DNA of 64,000 nt from positions 124,001 through 188,000 of the forward strand of contig JAFRXL010000034.1 in the NCBI GenBank assembly GCA_017441505.1. Reading direction: 5' to 3'. Position 1 is the stretch's first letter. The number at the start of each line of letters is the position of its first letter. Under the pieces are notes generated by a model. That model did not search any database and was not told the origin of the DNA. It saw nothing but the letters and a program-made list of their open reading frames with translations. The translations under genes and the position numbers were made by a program. Origin of the DNA: Ruminococcus sp. (GTDB lineage: Bacteria > Bacillota > Clostridia > Oscillospirales > Ruminococcaceae). Shown here piece after piece: positions 52,075-60,876 of the stretch.

Positions 52075-53199
52075 ATGTCAGATTTCAATTACGAGGAAGC
52101 ACTTGAACCCGATGTAAATATAAAAGTCATCGGTGTAGGTGGCGGCGGTGGTAACGCTGTCAACTGTATGGTGGATTCAGGTGTGAATAATATAGAATAT
52201 ATCGCAATAAATACAGATGCCAAGGCACTTAACAAGTCAAGAGCAACTACAAGAATACCGATCGGTGCTAAGCTCACAAAGGGCAGAGGTGCTGGCAATA
52301 AGCCGGAGATCGGTCAGAGAAGTGCTGAAGAGAACCGTGACGAGATCGAAACACATCTTAAAGGTGCTGACATGATATTCATCACAGCAGGTATGGGCGG
52401 CGGAACCGGTACAGGTGCTGCTCCTGTTGTTGCTAAGATCGCAAAGGAAATGGATATACTTACTGTTGCTGTTGTTACTAAGCCTTTCCTCTTCGAGAGA
52501 GAGCAGAAAATGGCTCAGGCTGAAAGAGGTATCGCAGAACTCAGAAAGTATGTTGACTCCCTTATCGTTATCCCTAACGAAAGACTTCTCGTTGGTCAGG
52601 ATAAGCCTCTCACAATGATGCAGTCATTTGCACTTTCAGATGAAGTCCTCAAGACAGGTGTTAAGAGCATCTCTGACCTCATCGTTGAGGAAGGTTACAT
52701 AAATCTCGACTTCGCAGACGTTTCTACTATCATGAAGGATGCCGGATATGCTCACATGGCTATCGGTCATGGTACAGGCAAGGACAAGGCAAGAGATGCA
52801 GCAAACGCAGTTATCTCCAGCCCACTCCTCGAAACATCTATCTCTGGTGCGAAGAGACTCCTCATCAACATTGCGATGTCAGAGGATATTCTTTCTTCCG
52901 ATGTGGATGCAGCTACAAAGATGATCACAGATACAGCCGCAGACGGCGTAGAGTTCATCTTCGGTACAGCTTTCAAGGAAGATATGCAGGATGAGATGAC
53001 AATTACTGTTATCGCAGCCGGCTTTGACGATGACAGCGATACATCCGCTATTTTACCGGAGAATACTCCTGAGGAAGATATAATCCAGATCGATAATCCT
53101 CTTATCGATGGTCTTGGACTTGGCGGAAATGCTGCAAAAGCTCCTTCATCTGGTCAGGATTACGATCTTGATGATATATTCAAGATGCTTGGCAATTGA
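52075..53199 (+). CDS. ftsZ: Cell division GTPase FtsZ
   Basis: The tubulin-like protein that forms the Z ring. A 374-residue protein with the GTP loop [30 protein letters not shown] at the N-terminus, and the T7 loop [15 protein letters not shown]. The C-terminal end reads [13 protein letters not shown], rather different from the usual conserved peptide (DIPxFLR-like) that binds FtsA, SepF and ZapA. ftsA does not precede it. The start follows GGAGGAG. It has its own promoter and a strong terminator. Confidence 0.97.
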   Translation: MSDFNYEEALEPDVNIKVIGVGGGGGNAVNCMVDSGVNNIEYIAINTDAKALNKSRATTRIPIGAKLTKGRGAGNKPEIGQRSAEENRDEIETHLKGADMIFITAGMGGGTGTGAAPVVAKIAKEMDILTVAVVTKPFLFEREQKMAQAERGIAELRKYVDSLIVIPNERLLVGQDKPLTMMQSFALSDEVLKTGVKSISDLIVEEGYINLDFADVSTIMKDAGYAHMAIGHGTGKDKARDAANAVISSPLLETSISGAKRLLINIAMSEDILSSDVDAATKMITDTAADGVEFIFGTAFKEDMQDEMTITVIAAGFDDDSDTSAILPENTPEEDIIQIDNPLIDGLGLGGNAAKAPSSGQDYDLDDIFKMLGN

Positions 53200-53218
53200 G
53201 CATGATCAATAAAAATAT

Positions 53219-53248
53219 GCGGTTTCCAACAAAGGAAACCGCTTTTTT
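53219..53248 (+). terminator. Terminator of ftsZ
   Basis: GCGGTTTCC/GGAAACCGC with a six-base loop and TTTTTT. Confidence 0.93.
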
Positions 53249-53326
53249 GTATACAAGTAGTATAATATGAAAAATATATGTAGTAAAATGCACTAAAATC
53301 AACGAAAAATTTCTACATATTAATAG

Positions 53327-53355
53327 TTGAAATAATATATAAAATCTGTTATAAT
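53327..53355 (+). promoter_or_regulatory. Promoter of the DivIVA-like gene
   Basis: TTGAAA, 17 bases, TATAAT, about 65 bases before the chosen start. Confidence 0.75.
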
Positions 53356-53420
53356 ATATTAAAGGCATTTATTCCTTGAATTTTTTACCTCGGTTCGTCC
53401 GAGGGGAAATGGAGCGTATC

Positions 53421-55034
53421 ATGGTCGAACCAACATTATTGCGTACCACGAAAATCGGTGGAGGCTTTGTAAAAGAGGATGTTATGGCATACCTCGATGA
53501 ACTTAATACTAAAATAGTGAATCTTGAGGATGAACTTAAAAAGGCTAAAGAAAATGGAGCTGAAGCTGATCCTCAGGAAGTTATAAAGACACGTAATCAG
53601 ATGGAAAATCTTCAGGAAAAACTCAATAATTCCAACAATGCTCTCAGAGCTGCTAAGAAGGAAAATGAGGAACTGAAGAAAAAGATAGAAGAAGATCAGA
53701 AGCTTATTGCTCAGCTGAAGTCCGGTGTTCCGGGAGCTGCTGGTCAGCCAAATGCTCAGACTGCTGCTGCACTCGAAGCCGCAAAGAAGGAAATAGATAC
53801 ACTTCGCAATCAGCTTAAAGCTGCTGAAACTAAAGCTGCTCAGGGCGGTGCAGGCGGCAATAATGCTCAGTCTACTGCTGCACTTGAAGCTGCAAAGAAG
53901 GAAATAGAAACTCTCCGCAATCAGCTTAAAGCTGCTGAGACTAAGGCTGCTCAGGGCGGTGCTGCATCCGGCGGCGGAGCAAATAACGCTGAACTTGATA
54001 AAGTTAAGCAGGAACTCGCTAAGATCACAGCAGAGCTTGCAAGCAAGTCGACTGCTCTTGAAGCTAAGACTCGTGAAGCTGCTGAGAAGGATTCTAAGAT
54101 CGCTCAGGTCGATGCTGTTATTGCTAAGAAAGACGTTGAGATCGAGAAGCTCAATAACGAGATCAATGACCTCAAAGAAAACGGCGGCGGCATGATCCCA
54201 TCCTCGTTCGATATGGGTGCACTCTTTACAGAAGCTCAGAAGACAGCAGGTAAGATCACTATTGAAGCTCAGAAGAATGCTGACCGCGTAACTCGTGAAG
54301 CTAACGAAAATGCTGAAAAGGTAACTAAGGACGCTAACGAAAAAGCTGAAAAGGTTACTAAGGAAGCTGACGAAAAGGCTGAGAAGGTTACAAGAGAAGC
54401 TAATGAGAAGGCAGATCAGATACTCAAGGATGCAAATCTCAAGGCTGAAAAGACTATCTCTGACGCAAATTCAACTGCTGAAGCTTGCATCAAGGATGCT
54501 AATGAGAAGGCTAAAACAACTGTTGACGAGGCAAATTCTCACGCTGATAAGGTTAACGAAATGTCCAAGACCGTTCGTGATATGCTTCTCGGTGAGATCA
54601 ATAGCGTAAATATGAAGTTCAACGATATATCTGCTGTTCTTAATCGTCTCAGCGGTCAGGCTACTGATAGAATGAGCGAGGCTCAGCTTATAATCAGTGA
54701 TGCTAAAAAGGCTATTGATAAGGTTGAAGGTTCATCAGTAAAGAAAGCAGAAGCTCCAAAGGCTGAATTTAAGCCAACTGAAGCTCCGAAAGCTTCTTTA
54801 TCAGACCTCAGTTCATCAACTCCTCTGAACAATAAGCCGGCTGGAAACAATAATAATTCCGGCTCAAACAATAACAATAATAACTTCAATTCTTTTAATA
54901 AGAACTCTTCTCCGTCTGCACCTAAGCAGGAGCAGAAGCAGCAGGGTCAGCCTCAGAAGAAAAATTTCAGCTTCGATATGGCTGAGCTTTTAAAGGCTGC
55001 TGAAGAAGAGGCTGCAAAGAACCCAGAATCATAA
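53421..55034 (+). CDS. DivIVA-like coiled-coil protein with 11-residue repeats
   Basis: A 537-residue soluble, largely coiled-coil protein. The N-terminus (TTKIGGGFVKEDVMAYLDELN) resembles the DivIVA lipid-binding start. It then has two near-identical ~38-residue units (AALEAAKKEIDTLRNQLKAA and AALEAAKKEIETLRNQLKAA, residues ~115-180), long heptad segments, and at ~285-380 an array of 11-residue repeats of the ANEKAEKVTKE type. The tail is Asn-, Ser- and Gln-rich. DivIVA proteins mark poles and septa; placement after ftsZ fits a division role. Start 53421 has GGAG at six bases; in-frame TTG 53376 and ATG 53409 are less well spaced. Confidence 0.75.
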   Translation: MVEPTLLRTTKIGGGFVKEDVMAYLDELNTKIVNLEDELKKAKENGAEADPQEVIKTRNQMENLQEKLNNSNNALRAAKKENEELKKKIEEDQKLIAQLKSGVPGAAGQPNAQTAAALEAAKKEIDTLRNQLKAAETKAAQGGAGGNNAQSTAALEAAKKEIETLRNQLKAAETKAAQGGAASGGGANNAELDKVKQELAKITAELASKSTALEAKTREAAEKDSKIAQVDAVIAKKDVEIEKLNNEINDLKENGGGMIPSSFDMGALFTEAQKTAGKITIEAQKNADRVTREANENAEKVTKDANEKAEKVTKEADEKAEKVTREANEKADQILKDANLKAEKTISDANSTAEACIKDANEKAKTTVDEANSHADKVNEMSKTVRDMLLGEINSVNMKFNDISAVLNRLSGQATDRMSEAQLIISDAKKAIDKVEGSSVKKAEAPKAEFKPTEAPKASLSDLSSSTPLNNKPAGNNNNSGSNNNNNNFNSFNKNSSPSAPKQEQKQQGQPQKKNFSFDMAELLKAAEEEAAKNPES

Positions 55035-55046
55035 GATCACATACGA

Positions 55047-55074
55047 CTTCCGTTCGGAATTCTCCGGACGGAGG
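55047..55074 (+). terminator. Hairpin after the DivIVA-like gene
   Basis: CTTCCGTTCGGA pairs with TCCGGACGGAGG (with wobble pairs). No T tract follows, so termination is uncertain. Confidence 0.4.
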
Positions 55075-55104
55075 CTCGTTGATACTCTTTAAAAAGTGAT
55101 GATG

Positions 55105-55133
55105 TTGACAAATATTTTTTGCAGCACTATTCG
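55105..55133 (+). promoter_or_regulatory. Possible promoter of the sigma factor gene
   Basis: A perfect TTGACA with a poor -10 (TATTCG) at 17 bases. A transcript from here would begin near or just after the ATG at 55136, so a later TTG start (55151) behind GGTGG would then be used. Confidence 0.35.
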
Positions 55134-55135
55134 GA

Positions 55136-55750
55136 ATGTTGGTGGATATCTTGCTTGATTTGGATTTCAATTTGAATGAATTCTGCGGTAAAACGGATGA
55201 AGAATTAGCTCAGCTTGCTAAGACCGACAGAAATGCTGCGGCTGTTCTTATGTCACGTTACTCGAAGCTTATTTCTATTAAATCGGAAATTTTTGCAAAT
55301 TCTGAAACCGACAGCGATGATCTTAAACAGGAAGCTCTTCTTAGTCTCCTGAAAGCGATCACTTCATACGACTCCGGCAGGGGAGCTAAATTCAGTACCT
55401 ATGCTGAGGTCTGTATTGTCAACCGTATGCGTAGTCTTACTACAAGGAAAAAAAGGATTCCGGTCGTTATAGAAGATATAGATGATATATCGGATACGGA
55501 ACAGTTGTCAGTTGAGGAAACTCCTGAAAGCATTTTTTTGTATAAAGAGTTTATTTCTGAGATATGGAGCGGCATAGACTCCATGTTATCAACTATCGAA
55601 CGTCAGTCTCTTAAACTGAGTATGGCTGGTGTGAGCTACCGTGAAGCTGCAAAGCGGCTCGGGGTCAGCGAAAAGACCGTTGATAACGCTATTCAGCGTG
55701 CGAGAAAGAAAATCAGAACGCTGATAAACAAATTGAACATGACCGTGTAG
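55136..55750 (+). CDS. SigH-like sigma factor of the sigma-70 family
   Basis: About 200 residues. Region 2 spans TDEELAQLAKTDRNAAAVLMSRY through DSDDLKQEALLSLLKAITSYDSGRGAKFSTYAEVCIVNRMRS; region 4 is IERQSLKLSMAGVSYREAAKRLGVSEKTVDNAIQRARKK (both described by their motifs in order). Region 3 is absent, as in SigH, which starts the sporulation pathway in Bacillus. The start is uncertain: ATG 55136 has no ribosome site beyond GGA next to it; TTG 55151 follows GGTGG by five bases. Its neighbours are a DivIVA-like gene and a zinc-ribbon gene. Confidence 0.8.
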   Translation: MLVDILLDLDFNLNEFCGKTDEELAQLAKTDRNAAAVLMSRYSKLISIKSEIFANSETDSDDLKQEALLSLLKAITSYDSGRGAKFSTYAEVCIVNRMRSLTTRKKRIPVVIEDIDDISDTEQLSVEETPESIFLYKEFISEIWSGIDSMLSTIERQSLKLSMAGVSYREAAKRLGVSEKTVDNAIQRARKKIRTLINKLNMTV

Positions 55751-55831
55751 CTTAAATCGAAAGCAGTGTTTAACAAAGATGTAGGTGAGAGTCCGACCAT
55801 GGTCCAAATATTTTAAGCGAGGTATTTAAAA

Positions 55832-56107
55832 ATGTACGAAGACAAGACATTAGTCTGCAAAGAATGTGGAAATGAATTCATTTTCTCAGCAGGTGAACAG
55901 GAATTTTACGCTGAGAAAGGCTTTGTAAATGAGCCACAGAGATGTAAGGCTTGCCGTGATGCAAGAAAGAACGCTGGTAAGGCAGAAAGAGTTATGTACA
56001 CAGCTGTCTGTGCTTCATGCGGCGGCGAAGCTAAGGTTCCTTTTGAACCAAAGGAAGGCAGAGCTGTATATTGCAGCGAGTGTTTCGCAAAGATGAACGA
56101 AGCCTGA
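55832..56107 (+). CDS. Zinc-ribbon protein, 91 residues
   Basis: A small soluble protein with three CxxC pairs and a late Cys pair: CKEC, CKAC, CASC and CSEC. The first half (LVCKECGNEFIFSAGEQEFYAEKG-type, then EPQRCKACRD) matches a probable zinc-binding family widespread in Firmicutes; the second half forms another ribbon (VCASCGGEAKVPFEP). Function unknown; nucleic-acid or protein binding is possible. The ATG follows GCGAGG. It lies about 80 bases after the sigma factor gene and may share its transcript. Confidence 0.82.
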   Translation: MYEDKTLVCKECGNEFIFSAGEQEFYAEKGFVNEPQRCKACRDARKNAGKAERVMYTAVCASCGGEAKVPFEPKEGRAVYCSECFAKMNEA

Positions 56108-56261
56108 TCGAAAAGGAATCCATTTGCACACTCTTCCAGAATGTGCTGGGTAGATAATGCTGAAAGAAAAAAGTACATTTTCCTGGACGCTTATCAACTT
56201 TAGGGCGGTTTTGTGACATATGCACAACACGGGCAAAGAAGTCATTTTAAAGAAGAATTTG

Positions 56262-56283
56262 GGCGTGTCGGTTTCGGCACGCC
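56262..56283 (+). terminator. Hairpin before the trmK-nif3 gene
   Basis: GGCGTGTCG pairs with CGGCACGCC around GTTT, followed by a weak AAATTTTATAT tail. It may end the zinc-ribbon transcript. The rest of the ~200-base gap shows no gene. Confidence 0.5.
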
Positions 56284-56308
56284 TGAAATTTTATATTAGG
56301 AGATACCA

Positions 56309-57754
56309 ATGCTTGATAATAGATTGAAATTATGTGCTGAATTAGTGAGTGGAAAGGGCGTCGCAGTCGATGTGGGTACCGACCACGCACTTCTTGCAGC
56401 TGAACTTATAAACAGCGGAAAATGCAGTAAAGTCATTGCGTCCGATATTAAGGAAGGTCCACTTGAAGCGGCTGCACGTACCGTCGAAAAATTCGGACTT
56501 GCTGATAAAATTAAGCTTATTTTGTCGGACGGAATAAAGAATGTCCCTTTGGACGGAGTCACCGACATTGTCATCGCAGGTATGGGCGGTGAGACTATTG
56601 CTGACATTATTTCGGTGATGCCGGCTGAGACTGATGCGAAGCTGATACTCCAGCCGATGACCAAGCCGGAAGTGCTCAGGAAAAAGCTTTATGAGTACAA
56701 TTATTATATAACCGGTGAGCACATTGTCGAGGACGGAGACAAGCTCTATATTGTCATAGAAGCTGAGCCTTCTCCGGAGTGGGAGCAGCTCACTGAGACA
56801 GAGGCTTTGTACGGATTCTTCCCAGAAGATGACGAATTGGCTGTGAAGTACCGAAAGCGTGAGGCTGAGCGGCTCGAAAAGATAAGTGTCAGTCTCGAAA
56901 AGGCTGGAAAAATTAACGACGCTGTCCACTATAAGGCACTGAGCTACCGTATGCTTCATGGCACTGATATGATAAAAATTCAGGAGCTTTATGACTATCT
57001 TGACAGTGTATTCCCGTTCAGACTACAGGAAAAATGGGACAACTCCGGACTGCTGATTGAGAATTCAATGATGGAATGTAGCAGAATATTGCTCAGCTTA
57101 GATATAACATCTTGCGTGATAAATGAAGCTTCTGAGAAAGGTGCAGAATTGATAATATCTCATCATCCTGTAATCTTCGATACGTTGAAGAAAATCGGCA
57201 GAAAAAGTCCGGTGTACTCACTTATTAACAACGATATTGCTGCGATTTGTATGCACACCAATGTGGACATATCAGCTGGTGGTACGAATGGCGTGATACT
57301 TAGAAAATTAACTGAGAATTTTAGCATTTCAGCTGCACCTGAGCCATTTGAAGAGCTTGGTCCGGACGCTAATCTTGGCTGGGTAGTGACTCTTGATGAG
57401 AAAATAAAAGTCAAGGAATTCGCTGCTAAATTAAAAGAAATTTTTGGATGTGAATATGTCAGAGTCAATTCGAGAAGCAAATATTGGGTGTCAAAAATTG
57501 CGTTTTGTTCCGGTTCCGGAGGCTCTATGCTCGGACTTGCTCTGGATAAAGGCTGCGACGGCTTTATTACCGGAGATGTTAAGCATGATGTGTGGATAGA
57601 CGCTAATAATAGCGGTATAGCACTTTTTGACTGCGGACATTTCCATACCGAAAATATTGTGCTTGAAGATATTAGACGAGTTATCGAGGAAAAATACCCG
57701 CAGGTCGACGTTGAAATAGCAGAAAAATCGGTCGATCCTTGCGTATATATCTGA
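56309..57754 (+). CDS. TrmK tRNA methyltransferase fused to Nif3-like metal protein
   Basis: A 481-residue fusion. Residues 1-220 are TrmK, the tRNA adenine-22 N1-methyltransferase (VAVDVGTDHALLAAEL for SAM binding, DIVIAGMGGETIADI, LQPMTKPEVLRKKL). From Met221 (MIKIQELYDYLDSVFP) the rest is a Nif3/YqfO protein, a toroidal dinuclear-metal protein with ELIISHHPVIF, CMHTNVDI and the late FDCGHFHTENI. In Bacillus these are separate neighbouring genes (yqfN and yqfO). No ribosome site stands before Met221, so a single polypeptide is likely. The Nif3 role is unclear. Confidence 0.88.
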   Translation: MLDNRLKLCAELVSGKGVAVDVGTDHALLAAELINSGKCSKVIASDIKEGPLEAAARTVEKFGLADKIKLILSDGIKNVPLDGVTDIVIAGMGGETIADIISVMPAETDAKLILQPMTKPEVLRKKLYEYNYYITGEHIVEDGDKLYIVIEAEPSPEWEQLTETEALYGFFPEDDELAVKYRKREAERLEKISVSLEKAGKINDAVHYKALSYRMLHGTDMIKIQELYDYLDSVFPFRLQEKWDNSGLLIENSMMECSRILLSLDITSCVINEASEKGAELIISHHPVIFDTLKKIGRKSPVYSLINNDIAAICMHTNVDISAGGTNGVILRKLTENFSISAAPEPFEELGPDANLGWVVTLDEKIKVKEFAAKLKEIFGCEYVRVNSRSKYWVSKIAFCSGSGGSMLGLALDKGCDGFITGDVKHDVWIDANNSGIALFDCGHFHTENIVLEDIRRVIEEKYPQVDVEIAEKSVDPCVYI

Positions 57755-57762
57755 GGTGCGGT

Positions 57763-58581
57763 ATGGGGATATATGTATGTCCGGTATGTGGAAAGAACTT
57801 GAATAAGTGCGATAATGCTTATAAATGCGGCGAAAATCACAGCTTCGATTTGTCAAAGAGCGGATATGTGAATCTGCTTTTGTCTAAGCACATCGGTAAA
57901 GCTGTCCACGGCGACAACAAACTTATGGTCAGAGCGAGGAGAGATTTTCTTGATAAGGGCTATTATTCCGGATTGAAAGACGCTCTTTGCACTGCGGCTG
58001 CGAAAAATTTTGAGGGTGATGTTCTCCTCGATGCCGGCTGCGGTGAGGGATATTACACCGGAGCAATATATGACTGCTTCAATAAGCAAAATATTGCTGC
58101 TGATATATATGGTATTGATATATCAAAAATTGCGGTAGAACTTGCTGCAAAGCGGTATAAATCAATTAATTTTTCAGCTGCAAGTGTATTTCATATACCA
58201 GTTTCTGACGGTTCAGCTGATATGCTCGTGACGCTTTTTTCTCCTTATTGCGGTGAGGAATTCAGAAGAGTTCTCAGGAAAAACGGTATAATGATAATGG
58301 CTATTCCTTCAACTGACCACCTTTGGGAGATGAAAAAAGCTATATATGATACCCCGTATAAAAACGAGGTAAAGCCCTATGAACTGGAAGGTTTCGACCT
58401 TGTTGAAAAGCTGAGGATAAGCTATAAAATACATTTGAGTTCAAAGGACGACATAAAGTCACTGTTCTCAATGACTCCTTATTATTACCGTACAGGTAAA
58501 GAGCAGCAGGAGCGGCTTTTTGAACTGGATGAACTTGATACTACTGTTGATTTTGAACTGTTAGTATACCGCAATAAATGA
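57763..58581 (+). CDS. RlmA-like 23S rRNA guanine methyltransferase
   Basis: A 272-residue SAM enzyme of the RlmA family, which methylates N1 of G745 or G748 in 23S rRNA. The N-terminal zinc finger is YVCPVCGKNL..YKCGENHSFD (Cys3-His). It continues SKSGYVNLLL and DNKLMVRARRDFLDKGYY. The SAM motif is LLDAGCGEGYYTGAI. The start at 57763 follows GAGGTGCGG; it lies 8 bases after the previous stop codon. In other species the G748 type gives tylosin resistance; here this is only a possibility. Confidence 0.87.
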   Translation: MGIYVCPVCGKNLNKCDNAYKCGENHSFDLSKSGYVNLLLSKHIGKAVHGDNKLMVRARRDFLDKGYYSGLKDALCTAAAKNFEGDVLLDAGCGEGYYTGAIYDCFNKQNIAADIYGIDISKIAVELAAKRYKSINFSAASVFHIPVSDGSADMLVTLFSPYCGEEFRRVLRKNGIMIMAIPSTDHLWEMKKAIYDTPYKNEVKPYELEGFDLVEKLRISYKIHLSSKDDIKSLFSMTPYYYRTGKEQQERLFELDELDTTVDFELLVYRNK

Positions 58582-58602
58582 ACAATGTAAAGGAATGATT
58601 CT

Positions 58603-60354
58603 ATGGCTCTGGACGGAGCATTTCTCTATTCAGTAAAAAATGAGATACGACCTCTTATAGGCGGTCGTGTGGAAAAGATACATCAGCCCTCCCGTGAGGA
58701 GATCATCATATCCATACGCACCAGAGAAGGCGGAAAGAAACTCTATATTTCGGCAAATGCAGGCAGTGCGAGGGTGCATATCACCAATAAGGCTGTCGAC
58801 AACCCTCAGACACCGCCGATGTTCTGTATGCTGCTGAGAAAGCATCTTGGCAGCGGCAAGCTCATCGATGTGAGACAGGACGGACTTGAAAGAATATTGT
58901 TTCTGGACTTTGAATGCGTTAATGAGTTAGGTGATGTGGTCATTGTGACCCTCGCCTGTGAGATTATGGGACGATGCTCGAATCTCATCATAATCAACAA
59001 CGAGGGCAAGGTCATTGACAGCATCAAACGAGTTGACGAGGAAATGTCCCGTGAGCGACTGGTGCTTCCGGGAATGAAATATACGCTCCCGCCGAGAGAT
59101 GAGCGTCTGAATTTTCTCGAAGCAGAGCCGGAAGAAATTGCAGCTGCTGTTCATGCGGCTGACCCGAAGGAGCTTTCAAAGGCTCTCATCCGCATTTTTG
59201 AAGGCATTTCGCCGGTGCTCGCAAGAGAGTGGACTTTCTTTGCAGGCAGGGGAGCTCACATCGACAGCGACCTCATAACTCAGGATCAGCTCGACAGACT
59301 GCTGTTTGTCATAAAGCGGACTAAGGAGCAGCTTCTATCCGGAGAATGTTACTACTCCGTGGTCATTGATAAGGAAGGTCAGCTAAAGGACTTTTCGTTC
59401 ATCCGACTGAATCAATTTGGTACTCTGATGCTTACAAAGGAGCTTCCTTCGGCATCGGAACTGCTTGATCATTTTTATTTCGAGCGTGACCGTGCCGCAA
59501 GAACAAAACAGCGTGCTAACGACCTTTTCAAGCTGCTGATGAACCTCACAGACAGAACAAGCAGAAGAATTTCTGTTCAGCGTGAGGAGTTTTCAGCTTG
59601 TGCGGATAAGGACAGATACAAGCTTTGCGGTGACCTTATCTCCGCTAATATGTATAAGATACAAAAGGGCGATAGTGTGCTGAAATGTGAGAATTTTTAT
59701 GAGGAGGACTGTCCGGAAACTGAGATAAAACTCGATGTCAGGAAGTCGCCTTCGCAGAATGCTCAGCATTACTACAGTGAGTACAAGAAGTGCGTAACTG
59801 CCGAGGAAAAACTGGCGGTCCAGATAAGCAAGGGTGAGGAGGAGCTTCAATATCTTGACAGTGTTTTTGATTCACTCACCAGAGCGACTTCTGAAAACGA
59901 TATAATCCAGTTACGGCTTGAACTCCGTGAGCAAGGCTATATAAGGACTGCTGCCGGAAAGGCAAAGCCTCCAAAAGCACTTCCGCCGCTGGAATACAAG
60001 TCAAGCGACGGATACACTATACTTGTTGGCAGGAATAATATCCAGAATGACCAGTTATCCCTTAAATTTGCTGAAAAGACGGATATATGGCTGCATACTC
60101 AGACAATAACCGGTTCACACGTTATAATCGTCACGGACGGCGATACACCTCCGGATAAGACGATAGAGGAAGCAGCTGTTATAGCCGCAGTCAACAGCAG
60201 AGGGAAGAATTCAACTCTCGTCCCTGTGGACTACTGCCTTGCAAGGTACGTTAAGAAGCCTTCCGGAGCTAAGCCCGGAAAGGTCATATTCACTAACTAT
60301 AAAACAGCGTTCGTCAAGCCCGACACAGAGCTTGAACAGAAATTGAAAGTCTGA
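58603..60354 (+). CDS. rqcH: Ribosome quality control factor RqcH (NFACT family)
   Basis: A 583-residue protein that binds split 50S subunits carrying stalled nascent chains and adds alanine tails. The NFACT-N domain starts MALDGAFLYSVKNEIRPLIGG, with DNPQTPPMFCMLLRKHL and GRCSNLIIIN. A coiled-coil middle follows and then the NFACT-R domain (SSDGYTILVGRNNIQNDQLS and DIWLHTQTITGSHVII, with YCLARYVKKPSGAKPGKV). Older annotations call it fibronectin-binding protein. It lies 21 bases after the rlmA-like gene. Confidence 0.93.
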   Translation: MALDGAFLYSVKNEIRPLIGGRVEKIHQPSREEIIISIRTREGGKKLYISANAGSARVHITNKAVDNPQTPPMFCMLLRKHLGSGKLIDVRQDGLERILFLDFECVNELGDVVIVTLACEIMGRCSNLIIINNEGKVIDSIKRVDEEMSRERLVLPGMKYTLPPRDERLNFLEAEPEEIAAAVHAADPKELSKALIRIFEGISPVLAREWTFFAGRGAHIDSDLITQDQLDRLLFVIKRTKEQLLSGECYYSVVIDKEGQLKDFSFIRLNQFGTLMLTKELPSASELLDHFYFERDRAARTKQRANDLFKLLMNLTDRTSRRISVQREEFSACADKDRYKLCGDLISANMYKIQKGDSVLKCENFYEEDCPETEIKLDVRKSPSQNAQHYYSEYKKCVTAEEKLAVQISKGEEELQYLDSVFDSLTRATSENDIIQLRLELREQGYIRTAAGKAKPPKALPPLEYKSSDGYTILVGRNNIQNDQLSLKFAEKTDIWLHTQTITGSHVIIVTDGDTPPDKTIEEAAVIAAVNSRGKNSTLVPVDYCLARYVKKPSGAKPGKVIFTNYKTAFVKPDTELEQKLKV

Positions 60355-60356
60355 TC

Positions 60357-60872
60357 ATGATAAAAAAACTAAAAGAAGATTTTTTTCACCGTGATGTACT
60401 TGAGGCTGCTCCGGAGCTTGTTGGAAAAATACTTGTCCGCAGACTGCCGGATGGTACTCTGCTGCGTGAGAGAATCGCTGAAACTGAGGCTTACCGTGGA
60501 GAAGAGGATAAAGGCTGCCATGCTTCAAAAGGCAGAACTAAGCGTACCGAGATACTTTATGGTGAGAGCGGAGTGATATATGTTTATCTCTGCTACGGTA
60601 TGCACTGGCTGATGAATGTCATTACCGGTGAAAAAGACCAGCCGCAGGGAATACTTATCAGAGCCGGAGAAGTTCATGACGGTCCGGCAAAGCTGACAAA
60701 ATATATGGGCATAAATGGTGAGCTGAACGGACAGAAAATATACCAGAATGACGATATATGGATAGAAGACGACGGCTTCAGACCGGATATTGTAACTGCT
60801 CCGAGAGTTGGCATCGATTATGCCGGAGAGTACTGGAAGGATGTGCCGTGGAGATTCATAGCAAAGGAGTGA
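60357..60872 (+). CDS. 3-methyladenine DNA glycosylase (MPG/AAG family)
   Basis: Removes alkylated purines in base excision repair. A 171-residue protein of the AAG fold: FFHRDVLEAAPELVGKIL, the catalytic Glu in RIAETEAYRGEEDKGCHA, then YGESGVIYVYLCYGMHWLMNVI, and the late TAPRVGIDYA. It is slightly shorter than many members (about 180-200). It starts two bases after rqcH and is followed after four bases by an AraC-type gene, so all three are probably co-transcribed. Confidence 0.92.
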   Translation: MIKKLKEDFFHRDVLEAAPELVGKILVRRLPDGTLLRERIAETEAYRGEEDKGCHASKGRTKRTEILYGESGVIYVYLCYGMHWLMNVITGEKDQPQGILIRAGEVHDGPAKLTKYMGINGELNGQKIYQNDDIWIEDDGFRPDIVTAPRVGIDYAGEYWKDVPWRFIAKE

Positions 60873-60876
60873 GCGA

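Noticed and set aside
55751..55831. Possible riboswitch-like leader before the zinc-ribbon gene
   Set aside because: A GGTGAGAGTCC segment looked suggestive, but no conserved helix set of a known riboswitch could be assembled in about 80 bases.
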